Origin: Aeromicrobium sp.
GTDB lineage: Bacteria > Actinomycetota > Actinomycetes > Propionibacteriales > Nocardioidaceae
Assembly: GCA_025965175.1 (NCBI GenBank)
Contig: JAOPXL010000009.1
Location: 1 to 41,416, forward strand
Reading direction: 5' to 3'
DNA: 41,416 bases
In this document: positions 32,002-39,717 of the stretch, one piece after another
How the letters are laid out: every line of letters starts with the position of its first letter
Position numbering within the stretch: the first letter of the stretch is position 1
The notes under the pieces: model-generated
What the model saw: the letters and a program-made list of their open reading frames with translations, nothing else
Database searches by the model: none
Told to the model about the DNA's origin: nothing
Translations under genes and position numbers: made by a program

Positions 32002-33297
32002 TCAGCTGCGACCGACGCACTTCTTCAGCCCAGCCAGGTCGTAGAAGTACGGGGCGACCTCGTACGCGCTGCAGGCTGCACTGAACCGGCGCGGCATCTC
32101 GTTGTAGCGCATCGTGACCAGCACGCTGCGTGCGGACTTGGTGGGTTTCCCCTTGGCGACGACGAGCCACTCGATGTTGGCTGCCATCTTGGCCTCGTCG
32201 TTGCCGTTCCAACCCGTCGAGGCGTACGTGAACGGGGCCGCGGTGGTGGCCTGCGGGTTGAGCCGCAGCAGGGCTGCGAAGGGCATCAGCTGCTCCCCGT
32301 GCGAGAGGCGGATCGTGGCGACGCTCTTCCCACCCTCGAACAGTCGCTTGTCGATGACGTAGAAGAAGTTGTCCCGGATGACGACGGCCTTCTTGAACGA
32401 CGCGTTGCCTGCCGAGGACACGCCGGGTCCGTACCGGTAGAACGCGGTGGCGTCCTTGAGGAAGGCCATCTGGTTGAGGGCGGCCGCCGGCAGGTAGCTC
32501 ATGACCGGGGCCCCGTCGAGCCGGAGGGCGGGCCCGATGGCGACCGCCTCCCACAGGTCGTAGGCGTTCGCGACCGTGGTGCTGGTGCTCATCTTGTCCA
32601 CGTACGACGACGAGAAGACGCTCTTGAGCAGTGCGGCGGCAGCGGCGCGGGTCTGGCTGGAGCTCCGGATCCGGCTCGCCTCCGCATCACCCTTGGCAGT
32701 CGAGGAGGTGGAGAAGTGCAACATCGAGTCGTTGGTCTGTCGGGAGGTCACACGGACGTTGCCGGCGGCGGACTTCAGGCCGGTGACCATGTTCGCGGAC
32801 GACACCTGCGCGCGGGAGAGCGACGAGGTGACCACGTCGACAGCGGCTTGCGACTTCACGGCGGACCGGAAGAAGGTCGGGTACTTCTCAACGGTGCGGG
32901 TGCCGATGCCTTTCCACTCCTGAGCCCCGAGGGCCGACAGCTTCCCGTTACCGACCTTCGCCTGCACGCGCTTGAGCGTCGCGAGGTCGGTGCTCAGCCG
33001 AGTCCCGGTCGAGGTCAGCGCCTTGGCGGACCTGGCCTTGTTGATCAGCGCGATGGCGGAGTCGATGTCCGAGGAGCTCGTCGCGGCCCGGCTTCCGTGA
33101 CGACCCATCGTCTCCAGGTAGACCGGCGTGTAGCCGGTCGGAATGGCGGCGGTCTTGACGGCGGACGGCTGACCGACGGCATACGGGGTGTACTGGCCCT
33201 GGTTGCTGCTGGTGGTCGCCGCCACGCTCGGTGAGTATCCGGCCGCTGCGGCAAGAGCGGCCGCCGGCAGCGCGAGCAGAATCCTGGTCTTGTTCAC
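32002..33297 (-). CDS. Secreted histidine-type phosphatase
   Basis: A 431-residue protein from GTG 33297, chosen because GGGGA lies upstream and a signal peptide begins there: MNKTRILLALPAAALAAAAG, with cleavage likely after SVAA near residue 27. The catalytic motif is ETMGRHGSRA (RHGxR, 66-70) and the second-half motif is RLSHGEQLMPFAALL, where the His and Glu take the place of the HD/HE proton donor pair. Size and motifs match branch-2 histidine acid phosphatases (phytase or MINPP-like). It should release phosphate from external phosphomonoesters. Lys/Ser/Thr-rich composition differs from the neighbours. Isolated gene between a broken ORF and a tRNA. Confidence 0.85.
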   Translation of the reverse strand: MNKTRILLALPAAALAAAAGYSPSVAATTSSNQGQYTPYAVGQPSAVKTAAIPTGYTPVYLETMGRHGSRAATSSSDIDSAIALINKARSAKALTSTGTRLSTDLATLKRVQAKVGNGKLSALGAQEWKGIGTRTVEKYPTFFRSAVKSQAAVDVVTSSLSRAQVSSANMVTGLKSAAGNVRVTSRQTNDSMLHFSTSSTAKGDAEASRIRSSSQTRAAAAALLKSVFSSSYVDKMSTSTTVANAYDLWEAVAIGPALRLDGAPVMSYLPAAALNQMAFLKDATAFYRYGPGVSSAGNASFKKAVVIRDNFFYVIDKRLFEGGKSVATIRLSHGEQLMPFAALLRLNPQATTAAPFTYASTGWNGNDEAKMAANIEWLVVAKGKPTKSARSVLVTMRYNEMPRRFSAACSAYEVAPYFYDLAGLKKCVGRS

Positions 33298-33322
33298 GAG
33301 CGTCCCCGTCCATGTGAGCGAC

Positions 33323-33358
33323 CCGTGGTGAGTCACTTGTGCAACATGCGCACCACGG
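33323..33358 (-). promoter_or_regulatory. Hairpin in the leader of the phosphatase gene
   Basis: CCGTGGTG (33323-33330) and CACCACGG (33351-33358) form a perfect 8-bp inverted repeat with a 20-nt loop, 26 nt before the phosphatase start codon. It could be an operator or a leader-RNA hairpin. I could not fit a PHO-box pattern to it. Confidence 0.4.
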
Positions 33359-33475
33359 ACCGTAGCGGAGACCGGGACGCCAGGGAAGACCCGCGATTGC
33401 TCGAACCGCTGCGCTCCGTGGCAGGGGGTACCCCCACCCCAGGGGCTCTCGTGCTCAGTCCGAGATCGATGGGAG

Positions 33476-33549
33476 TGGGCGAAGAGGGACTCGAACCCCC
33501 GACCTTCCGGGTGTAAACCGGATGCTCTAACCAACTGAGCTATTCGCCC
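33476..33549 (-). tRNA. tRNA-Val (anticodon UAC)
   Basis: Read on the minus strand: acceptor strand GGGCGAA (33549-33543) pairs with TTCGCCC (33483-33477), discriminator A at 33476. The D-arm TAGCTCAGTTGGTTAGAGC, the anticodon arm TCCGG-TTTACAC-CCGGA and the T-arm GGGGG-TTCGAGT-CCCTC are all formed. The anticodon UAC reads GUA valine codons. CCA is not encoded. A 12-bp palindrome GGGGGTACCCCC at 33424-33435 lies about 40 nt downstream and may help end the transcript. Confidence 0.96.
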
Positions 33550-33627
33550 TCAGGACCAGGCGGAACGTTACCGCAGGTGCGCCGATCGCCCCGAATTCTC
33601 GGGTGCCCCACAACGCAAAGGCCGCGA

Positions 33628-33653
33628 CTGCCAAGGTCTCGGGTCCCTGGCAG
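33628..33653 (-). terminator. Hairpin downstream of ahpE
   Basis: CTGCCAAGG (33628-33636) pairs with CCCTGGCAG (33645-33653) at 8 of 9 positions with an 8-nt loop. It lies in the 231-bp stretch between ahpE and the tRNA gene and may end the leftward DUF3052-ahpE transcript. The same stretch holds two copies of CTCAGGAAGTG about 36 nt apart, and nothing that looks coding. Confidence 0.4.
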
Positions 33654-33780
33654 CCGCAGCAACTTCATCAAACCGCATCGCCGGTGCGAGGCGCAGCCGA
33701 TTACAGAGATTGAACGCTTTGTGCAGCACATTCTCAGGAAGTGCCCGCTCCCGAGCCGCGCCGCTCTCAGGAAGTGGGTC

Positions 33781-34239
33781 TCAGGAGAGCCGGGCCAGGG
33801 CGGACCGGTAGTCACCGAGATCGCGAGCCTCGCCGATCCCGTTGACGACCTGCCACTGCAGGATGCCCTCGCGATCGATCACGAACGTGCCGCGGTTGGG
33901 CGCGCCGGCACCGTCGTTGAACGTGCCGTACTCCACCGACACGTTCCCGTGCGGCCAGAAGTCGCTCAGGATCGAGAACGTGTAGCCGTCACGCTCGGCG
34001 AAGGCCCGGTTGGAGAAGAAGTGGTCGCACGAGACCGCCAGGATCTCGGCGTCCTCCGTCTGGAACTCGCCGAGGTTGTCCCGGAGCTCGCACAGCTCAC
34101 CGGTGCAGATGCCGCTGAACGCGAAGGGGAAGAAGACCAGGACGACGTTCTTGCCACGGAACGCAGACAGCGAGATGTCCTCGCCGTGCTGGTTCTTGAG
34201 GGTGAAGTCGGGCGCCTTGTCTCCGATGCTGAGTGTCAT
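33781..34239 (-). CDS. ahpE: Peroxiredoxin, AhpE type
   Basis: A 152-residue thioredoxin-fold peroxiredoxin. FFPFAFSGICTGELCELRD contains the peroxidatic Cys45. ILSDFWPHGNVSVEYGTFND and NRGTFVIDREG are close to M. tuberculosis AhpE (Rv2238c). It reduces peroxides, fatty-acid hydroperoxides and peroxynitrite. The M. tuberculosis enzyme is of 1-Cys type; here a second cysteine, Cys50, sits five residues after Cys45, the spacing seen in BCP-type 2-Cys enzymes, and a third is near residue 70 (VSCDHFF). Lies 21 nt after DUF3052, likely cotranscribed. Confidence 0.95.
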   Translation of the reverse strand: MTLSIGDKAPDFTLKNQHGEDISLSAFRGKNVVLVFFPFAFSGICTGELCELRDNLGEFQTEDAEILAVSCDHFFSNRAFAERDGYTFSILSDFWPHGNVSVEYGTFNDGAGAPNRGTFVIDREGILQWQVVNGIGEARDLGDYRSALARLS

Positions 34240-34260
34240 GCCCAGCAGCGTAGGGCCACC

Positions 34261-34647
34261 TCAGCGCTTGTGCGCCGTGAGTCTGGTCGCAGCCCATTCG
34301 GCCGTCGCCGCGGACGTCGTGGTGACCGACAGCCCCGCGATCTCGGCCGCCTCGACAACGTCGGCGCCCGGGACGTAGTTGTCGCGCCCGACCTTCGGCG
34401 TGAGCAGCCACACCGAGCCGCCCTCGATCAGGTCCTGGAGGGAGTCGACCAGCGCATCGGTGAGATCACCGTCGCCGTCACGCCACCAGAGGATGACACC
34501 TTCAACATCATCGCCGTGGTCGCCGTCCACCAGGTTGTGACCGGTGTGACGCTCGACCTCGACACGAAGCTCCTCGTCGACGTCCTCATCCCAGCCAAGC
34601 TCCTGGATGACGGTGTCAGGACCGAAGCCCAGCTTGCCCGCGTCCAC
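34261..34647 (-). CDS. DUF3052 family protein
   Basis: A 128-residue actinobacterial protein from GTG 34647, supported by AGGGAG about 10 nt upstream. Signatures: LGFGPDTVIQELGWDEDVDE, ILWWRDGDGDLTDALVD and WLLTPKVGRDNYV. It matches M. tuberculosis Rv2239c, which lies between ahpE and aceE in the same arrangement. Function unknown; very acidic, cytosolic. Divergent from aceE, with a 20-bp dyad in the shared control region, which suggests joint regulation with pyruvate dehydrogenase. Confidence 0.9.
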   Translation of the reverse strand: MDAGKLGFGPDTVIQELGWDEDVDEELRVEVERHTGHNLVDGDHGDDVEGVILWWRDGDGDLTDALVDSLQDLIEGGSVWLLTPKVGRDNYVPGADVVEAAEIAGLSVTTTSAATAEWAATRLTAHKR

Positions 34648-34674
34648 CGGTATGTCTCCCTCACGTTCGTTGAA

Positions 34675-34694
34675 AACCTACTGAAAAGTAGGTT
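34675..34694. promoter_or_regulatory. Perfect dyad between DUF3052 and aceE
   Basis: AACCTACT, GAAA, AGTAGGTT: an 8-bp perfect inverted repeat with a 4-nt centre, 28 nt from the DUF3052 start and 80 nt before the aceE start. In DNA it would suit a dimeric regulator serving both promoters; in RNA it would be a short hairpin with a GAAA tetraloop. No regulator gene is adjacent in the window. Confidence 0.55.
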
Positions 34695-34774
34695 CGTCAG
34701 CACGGTTGCCGGTATCACAGTAGCGAACCCGAGGTGGAATGATGGACACGTCCACAAGACACTTGGGAGTCAAC

Positions 34775-37531
34775 ATGCCGCAATCCGGCCACGAACGTCC
34801 GCCAGTCATCCACGAGGGTCTCCCGACCCAACTGCCTGACATCGATCCGGAGGAGACGGCAGAGTGGGTCAGCTCACTCGACGAGATGATCGACAGCCGC
34901 GGACGCAGCCGCGCTCGCTACGTCATGCTCAAGCTGCTCGAGCGTGCCCGCGAGCAGAACGTCGGTGTGCCTGCGCTGCGCAGCACCGACTTCATCAACA
35001 CGATCCCGCCGGAGCGTGAGCCCTGGTTCCCCGGCAACGAGGCGATCGAGCGCCGCATCCGCGCCTACATCCGCTGGAACGCCGCCGTCATGGTGTCGCG
35101 TGCCAACCGTCCGGGCCTGGGCGTCGGCGGCCACATCGCGTCCTACCAGTCGGCTGCCAGCCTGTACGAAGTCGGCTTCAACCACTTCTTCAAGGGCAAG
35201 GACCACCCCGGTGGCGGCGACCAGATCTACTTCCAGGGACACGCCGCGCCGGGCATCTACGCGCGCTCGTTCCTCGAGGGCGGCCTGAGCGAGACCCAGC
35301 TCGACCGCTTCCGCCAGGAGCACTCCCAGGGCGCCGGCAACGGCCTGTCGTCCTATCCGCACCCGCGGCTCATGAGCGACTACTGGGAGTTCCCGACGGT
35401 CTCGATGGGACTTGGCGCGATCAACTCGATCTACCAGGCGCGCTTCAACCGCTACCTGCACAACCGCGGCATCAAGGACACGAGCCAGCAGCACGTGTGG
35501 ACGTTCCTCGGTGACGGCGAGATGGGTGAGCCGGAGTCCCTCGGCGCGATCGGCATCGCCGCCCGCGAGGAGCTCGACAACCTGACCTTCGTCGTCAACT
35601 GCAACCTGCAGCAGCTCGACGGTCCCGTCCGCGGCAACGGCAAGATCATCCAGGAGCTGGAGTCGACATTCCGCGGTGCCGGCTGGAACGTCATCAAGGT
35701 CGTGTGGGGCCGCGAGTGGGACGACCTGCTGGCTCGCGACACCGACGGCGTCCTGGTCAACCAGATGAACCGCACGCCCGACGGCGAGTTCCAGACCCTC
35801 TCGGTCGAGACCGGCGCCTACAATCGCGAGCACTTCTTCGGTCCTGACCCGCGCCTGCAGGCGATGGTCGAGCACCTGACCGACGGCGACATCGAGCGGC
35901 TCCCGCGCGGCGGCCACGACTACCGCAAGGTCTACGCCGCGTTCGAGGCCGCCCAGAAGCACACGGGTCAGCCGACCGTGATCCTGGCGCACACCATCAA
36001 GGGCTGGCTGCTCGAGTCCTTCGCGGGACGCAACGCCACGCATCAGATGAAGAAGCTCACGAAGGACGATCTCAAGGGCTTCCGCGACCGGCTCAACATC
36101 CCGGTCTCCGACGAGCAGATCGACGGCAGCGACATCGCGCCGTTCTACCACCCGGGCAACGACAGCGAAGAGATCCAGTACATGAAGGCCCGCCGGGAGG
36201 CCCTCGGTGGCTCCCTGCCGAAGCGGGTCGTCAACCCGACGAGCGTCAAGCTGCCCGAGGACAAGGTCTTCGACGAGCTCAAGAAGGGCTCGGGCAAGCA
36301 GCAGATCGCCACGACGATGGCGTTCGTCCGCCTCCTGCGCGATCTCATGAAGGACCCCGAGATCGGTCGGCGCATCGTCCCGATCGCGCCGGATGAGTAC
36401 CGCACATTCGGCATGGACTCGATGTTCCCGTCGGCCAAGATCTACAACCCGGCCGGCCAGCAGTACGACTCCGTCGACCGCAAGCTCCTGCTGGCGTACA
36501 AGGAGTCGGCCCAGGGCCAGCTCCTGCACGAGGGCATCAGCGAGGCCGGCGCGATGGCGTCGGCGATCGCTGCCGGCAGCGCGTACTCCACGCACGGGGA
36601 GCCGATGATCCCGGTCTACCTGTTCTACTCGATGTTCGGCTTCCAGCGGACCGCCGACTCGATCTGGGCGATGGCCGACCAGCTGGCCCGCGGCTTCCTG
36701 ATCGGCGCGACCGCCGGCCGGACGACACTGACCGGCGAGGGCCTGCAGCACGCCGATGGCCACTCGCCGCTGATCGCGCAGACGAACCCGGCGGTCGTGC
36801 ACTACGACCCCGCATTCAGCTTCGAGATCAGCCACATCGTGAAGTACGGCCTCGAGCGGATGTACGGGACGAGCGACTCGTTCCCGCACGGCGAGGACAT
36901 CATCTTCTACCTCACGGTCTACAACGAGGCGTTCAACCAGCCCGCCGAGCCGGACGACGTCGACGTCGAGGGGATCCTCAAGGGCGCGTACGTCTACCGC
37001 AAGGCCTCCGGTGGTGAGGCGACCGCGCGCATCATGGCGTCGGGCGTCTCGGTCCCATGGGCGCTCCAGGCCCAGGCGATCCTGGCGAACGACTACGGTG
37101 TCGCCGCCGACGTCTGGTCCGTCACGTCGTGGAACGAGCTGGCCCGCGACGGTGTGGCCGCTGAGAAGTGGAACCTCAACAACCCCGGCGAGTACAGCCG
37201 CATGCCCTACATCACGGCCCGCCTGATGGACACGTCCGCCGTGACGGTCGCGGTAAGCGACTACATGCGCGCCGTGCCCGACCAGATCGCCCGCTGGGTG
37301 CCCGGGCCGTGGCAGTCGCTCGGCACGGACGGCTTCGGCTTCGCGGACACGCGCGCCGCAGCCCGTCGGACGTTCCAGGTGGACGCCGAGTCGATCGTCG
37401 TGGCGGTCCTGCAGACGCTCGCGCAGAAGGGCAGCATCCCGGCAGAGACAGCCCGTCAGGCCTTCGTCAAGTTCCGGATCGACGATCCGACTGCAGTCGC
37501 AGGCGTCGCCCAGGAGGGTGGCGACGCCTGA
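34775..37531 (+). CDS. aceE: Pyruvate dehydrogenase E1 component, homodimeric type
   Basis: A 918-residue E1 from ATG 34775, chosen because GGGAG lies 6 nt upstream; an in-frame ATG at 34739 has no ribosome site. It decarboxylates pyruvate with thiamine diphosphate and acetylates the lipoyl E2, linking glycolysis to acetyl-CoA. Motifs: [21 protein letters not shown], the ThDP/Mg site [12 protein letters not shown] with the later Asn ([16 protein letters not shown]), and the C-terminal transketolase halves [16 protein letters not shown] and [13 protein letters not shown]. Full length for the actinobacterial/gammaproteobacterial type. Position next to ahpE-DUF3052 matches M. tuberculosis Rv2241. 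Confidence 0.97.
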   Translation: MPQSGHERPPVIHEGLPTQLPDIDPEETAEWVSSLDEMIDSRGRSRARYVMLKLLERAREQNVGVPALRSTDFINTIPPEREPWFPGNEAIERRIRAYIRWNAAVMVSRANRPGLGVGGHIASYQSAASLYEVGFNHFFKGKDHPGGGDQIYFQGHAAPGIYARSFLEGGLSETQLDRFRQEHSQGAGNGLSSYPHPRLMSDYWEFPTVSMGLGAINSIYQARFNRYLHNRGIKDTSQQHVWTFLGDGEMGEPESLGAIGIAAREELDNLTFVVNCNLQQLDGPVRGNGKIIQELESTFRGAGWNVIKVVWGREWDDLLARDTDGVLVNQMNRTPDGEFQTLSVETGAYNREHFFGPDPRLQAMVEHLTDGDIERLPRGGHDYRKVYAAFEAAQKHTGQPTVILAHTIKGWLLESFAGRNATHQMKKLTKDDLKGFRDRLNIPVSDEQIDGSDIAPFYHPGNDSEEIQYMKARREALGGSLPKRVVNPTSVKLPEDKVFDELKKGSGKQQIATTMAFVRLLRDLMKDPEIGRRIVPIAPDEYRTFGMDSMFPSAKIYNPAGQQYDSVDRKLLLAYKESAQGQLLHEGISEAGAMASAIAAGSAYSTHGEPMIPVYLFYSMFGFQRTADSIWAMADQLARGFLIGATAGRTTLTGEGLQHADGHSPLIAQTNPAVVHYDPAFSFEISHIVKYGLERMYGTSDSFPHGEDIIFYLTVYNEAFNQPAEPDDVDVEGILKGAYVYRKASGGEATARIMASGVSVPWALQAQAILANDYGVAADVWSVTSWNELARDGVAAEKWNLNNPGEYSRMPYITARLMDTSAVTVAVSDYMRAVPDQIARWVPGPWQSLGTDGFGFADTRAAARRTFQVDAESIVVAVLQTLAQKGSIPAETARQAFVKFRIDDPTAVAGVAQEGGDA
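37500..37530 (+). terminator. Hairpin overlapping the end of aceE
   Basis: CAGGCGTCGCC (37500-37510) and GGCGACGCCTG (37520-37530) form a perfect 11-bp stem with a 9-nt loop. The stem encodes the last ten residues of AceE and runs into its stop codon, so terminator and coding sequence coincide. No U-run. Confidence 0.6.
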
Positions 37532-37565
37532 CGCGGCCTCACAAGAGACTCTCAGTCGCGACCCT

Positions 37566-37571
37566 TAGGAT
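37566..37571 (+). promoter_or_regulatory. -10 element of the PAP2 gene (leaderless)
   Basis: TAGGAT ends 7 nt before ATG 37579. This favours 37579 over the in-frame ATG at 37570, which would lie inside the hexamer. Confidence 0.5.
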
Positions 37572-37578
37572 GTCGCTC

Positions 37579-38661
37579 ATGCTTCGTTGGCCCTACACCT
37601 TTGCGGTAGCCCTGTCCGCAGTCGTGGGCGCCACGGCCATCTGGGCGTCACAGCACTATGACGTGCCGTTGAGGGACCCTGACGGGTTCCTCGGGCCGGC
37701 CTACATCCGTCTGCCGCTGATCGCCGTGCTGTTCTTCGCGGTCGGCATCGTGCCGTCGGCGATCCGAAACGTCGGCTTCCGCCACTCCCCCGCCGAGGTC
37801 CACCGGATCTGGCGGGAGGAGTGGAACTGGCAGCGCGTCGGCAACATCCTGGCCGGGCTGATCTCGTTCTACATCTGCTACGTCAGCTACCGGAACCTCA
37901 AGAGCGACCTGCCGCAGGTGCGCAGCCACCGGTACGACAAGGAGCTCCTGGACCTCGACAACTGGGTGTCGTTCGGCCACGACCCGGCGCGTCTCCTGCA
38001 CGACTTCCTGGGCACGAGCTTCTCGGCGCAGGTCCTCTCGGTCATCTACGTCGCCTACCTTCCACTCATCCCCCTGACGCTCGGCGCGTTCCTCGTGTGG
38101 GGCAAGGACATGTCCCTGGGCGCCTGGTATGCCACCGCCCTCGGCCTCAACTGGGTGCTGGGCGTCATGAGCTACTACAGCCTGCCCACGCTCGGCCCCG
38201 CGTTCTACGAGCCGCAGCGCTTCCTCGACCTGCCCGACACGAGTGCCGCGCAGTTGCAGAGATCCCTGTTCAGGGCGGCCGGGCGGTTCTACCAGGACCC
38301 GTCGGGCGGCAGCACGTACGGCATCGCCGGCTTCGCCTCGTTGCACGTCTCGGTCGTCGTGTCGGCGTGCCTGTTCCTGCGCGCGACCCGGCAGAGGCGG
38401 GTCATCCAGATCATCGGCTGGGTCTACCTGAGCCTGGTCGTTCTCGCGACGGTCTACTTCGGCTGGCACTACATCGCGGACGTCATCGCCGGCGCGTTCA
38501 TCGGCTGGGCTGCCGTCGCGATCGGCGCCTGGGCGACCGGCAACACCAAGCGGCAGAAACGTCGCAAGCTCGAGGAGGGATCGGTGGCTGACGGAGCAGC
38601 CGAGACACCTCCCCGCCAGGACCCGACGCCCGGTCAGGTCCCCGCCGCGCGGCCCCTCTGA
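37579..38661 (+). CDS. PAP2-type membrane phosphatase / inositol phosphotransferase-like protein
   Basis: A 360-residue protein with about seven membrane segments. The PAP2 active-site parts are GFASLHVSVV (251-260, His256) and GWHYIADVIAG (296-306, His297 and Asp301). The arrangement with a long first half and GPAFYEP before the active site resembles the Aur1/Ipt1-like branch (PF14378), which transfers phospho-head groups between lipids. It could be a lipid phosphatase or phosphotransferase in envelope synthesis. The C-terminus is a charged, Pro-rich cytoplasmic tail (NTKRQKRRKLEEG). Not cotranscribed with aceE if the terminator at 37500-37530 works. Confidence 0.85.
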   Translation: MLRWPYTFAVALSAVVGATAIWASQHYDVPLRDPDGFLGPAYIRLPLIAVLFFAVGIVPSAIRNVGFRHSPAEVHRIWREEWNWQRVGNILAGLISFYICYVSYRNLKSDLPQVRSHRYDKELLDLDNWVSFGHDPARLLHDFLGTSFSAQVLSVIYVAYLPLIPLTLGAFLVWGKDMSLGAWYATALGLNWVLGVMSYYSLPTLGPAFYEPQRFLDLPDTSAAQLQRSLFRAAGRFYQDPSGGSTYGIAGFASLHVSVVVSACLFLRATRQRRVIQIIGWVYLSLVVLATVYFGWHYIADVIAGAFIGWAAVAIGAWATGNTKRQKRRKLEEGSVADGAAETPPRQDPTPGQVPAARPL

Positions 38662-38679
38662 CCCTCGCCGGGCCAGCGG

Positions 38680-39627
38680 TCAGCTGATCGCAGGCTCGAC
38701 GGCGACGGGCGGCACGCTCTCCAGGTCGTACGAGTCACCGCGACGCAGCATCGCCCGCCATCGACCGCGGTGGTAGAGGGCGGGCTCCGTGGACGCCACG
38801 AATTCCGTCACGATGCGGCAGAACTCCTCGGGGTGGTCCTTGTGCGGGAAGTGGCCGGAGTCGTCGAGGACGTGAACGTCCGAGACCTGCGTGGGCGCGA
38901 GGTCGGCGTGCGAGGACGGGATGACCATGTCGTCCCGGCCCCAGATGACGACGACCGGCATGAGCCGGGCCAGATAGCCACGGTCGGTCATCGTCACGAA
39001 CTGACCGCGCCAGTCCACGACGTGGCTCGTAACCCGCTGGACGGCTGTGCGCTGCGCCCGGTCACCCAGGGTCTCGTAGATCGTCGCGACCTCGCCGAGG
39101 TCACGTGTGGCACTGATCGGCAGCCGCGACAACGACCGGAGCACGCCGGCGACCACCGGCCGCCAGGGTCGGAGTGTCGCTGCTGTGAGGACCAGGCCGC
39201 TGCCCGGGACCGTCAGGAGCCGGATCAGCGGGGTGACCTCCTTGCCGAGGCCGCCCGTCGAGACGAGCACGACCCGCTCGGTCCGGTCCGGGAACTGATA
39301 GGCGAACTGCATCGCCACGCCGCCACCGAAGCTGTGGCCCACGACCGTGACCTTCTCGATGCCGAGCACCGTGAGCAGGTCCCGCATGCCGTTGGCGTAG
39401 CCACCGAGCGAGTAGTCGGCGTTGGGCTTGTCGGACGCACCGTGACCGAGGAGGTCCGGGGCGATGACGGTGAAGTGCTCGGCAAGGGCAGGCGCGACGT
39501 CGTCCCACGTGGACGAGTCGCATGCCAGCCCGTGCAGGAGCAGCAAGGCCGGGCCGGAGCCGGAGATCCGGAACGCGCGACGGTAGCCGTGCACCACGAC
39601 GTACTGGACGTCTCCCCCGCTTCGCAT
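38680..39627 (-). CDS. Alpha/beta hydrolase
   Basis: A 315-residue hydrolase. LLLLHGLACDSSTW is the oxyanion-hole strand, VVGHSFGGGVAMQFA (95-109) carries nucleophile Ser99, IWGRDDMVIP the acid, and LDDSGHFPHKDHPEEF the His. A cap of about 70 residues lies between. No signal peptide. The last 35 residues (RGRWRAMLRRGDSYDLESVPP) extend beyond the usual fold. It may be an esterase, thioesterase or C-C hydrolase. It is divergent from the membrane-anchored carrier protein gene, with 90 bp between start codons, each gene having its own leaderless-type -10 hexamer. Confidence 0.9.
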   Translation of the reverse strand: MRSGGDVQYVVVHGYRRAFRISGSGPALLLLHGLACDSSTWDDVAPALAEHFTVIAPDLLGHGASDKPNADYSLGGYANGMRDLLTVLGIEKVTVVGHSFGGGVAMQFAYQFPDRTERVVLVSTGGLGKEVTPLIRLLTVPGSGLVLTAATLRPWRPVVAGVLRSLSRLPISATRDLGEVATIYETLGDRAQRTAVQRVTSHVVDWRGQFVTMTDRGYLARLMPVVVIWGRDDMVIPSSHADLAPTQVSDVHVLDDSGHFPHKDHPEEFCRIVTEFVASTEPALYHRGRWRAMLRRGDSYDLESVPPVAVEPAIS

Positions 39628-39633
39628 CGGCCC

Positions 39634-39639
39634 ATCCTA
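39634..39639 (-). promoter_or_regulatory. -10 element of the alpha/beta hydrolase gene (leaderless)
   Basis: Minus-strand TAGGAT, 6 nt, then ATG 39627; no Shine-Dalgarno. Confidence 0.5.
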
Positions 39640-39705
39640 GGGTCGGGACACGCTGAGCGAGGATGAACCCCGGTCAGCCGCGCAGTGACGCTGCCCACCC
39701 CTCGA

Positions 39706-39711
39706 TAGACT
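39706..39711 (+). promoter_or_regulatory. -10 element of the carrier-protein fusion gene (leaderless)
   Basis: TAGACT, 6 nt, then GTG 39718. GTGACG at 39685-39690 is a weak -35 candidate with a 15-nt spacer. Confidence 0.5.
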
Positions 39712-39717
39712 GGGCCG

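Noticed and set aside
33323-33358. PHO box upstream of the phosphatase
   Set aside because: CTCAC repeats are present but 14 nt apart, not the 11-nt direct repeats expected for PhoP sites.
34739-34774. Upstream start for aceE at 34739
   Set aside because: No ribosome site before it, whereas ATG 34775 has GGGAG at good spacing and the protein then starts like its homologues.
34874-36889. Open frame of 671 codons on the minus strand
   Set aside because: Antisense shadow of aceE; its composition is biased and no domain is recognisable.
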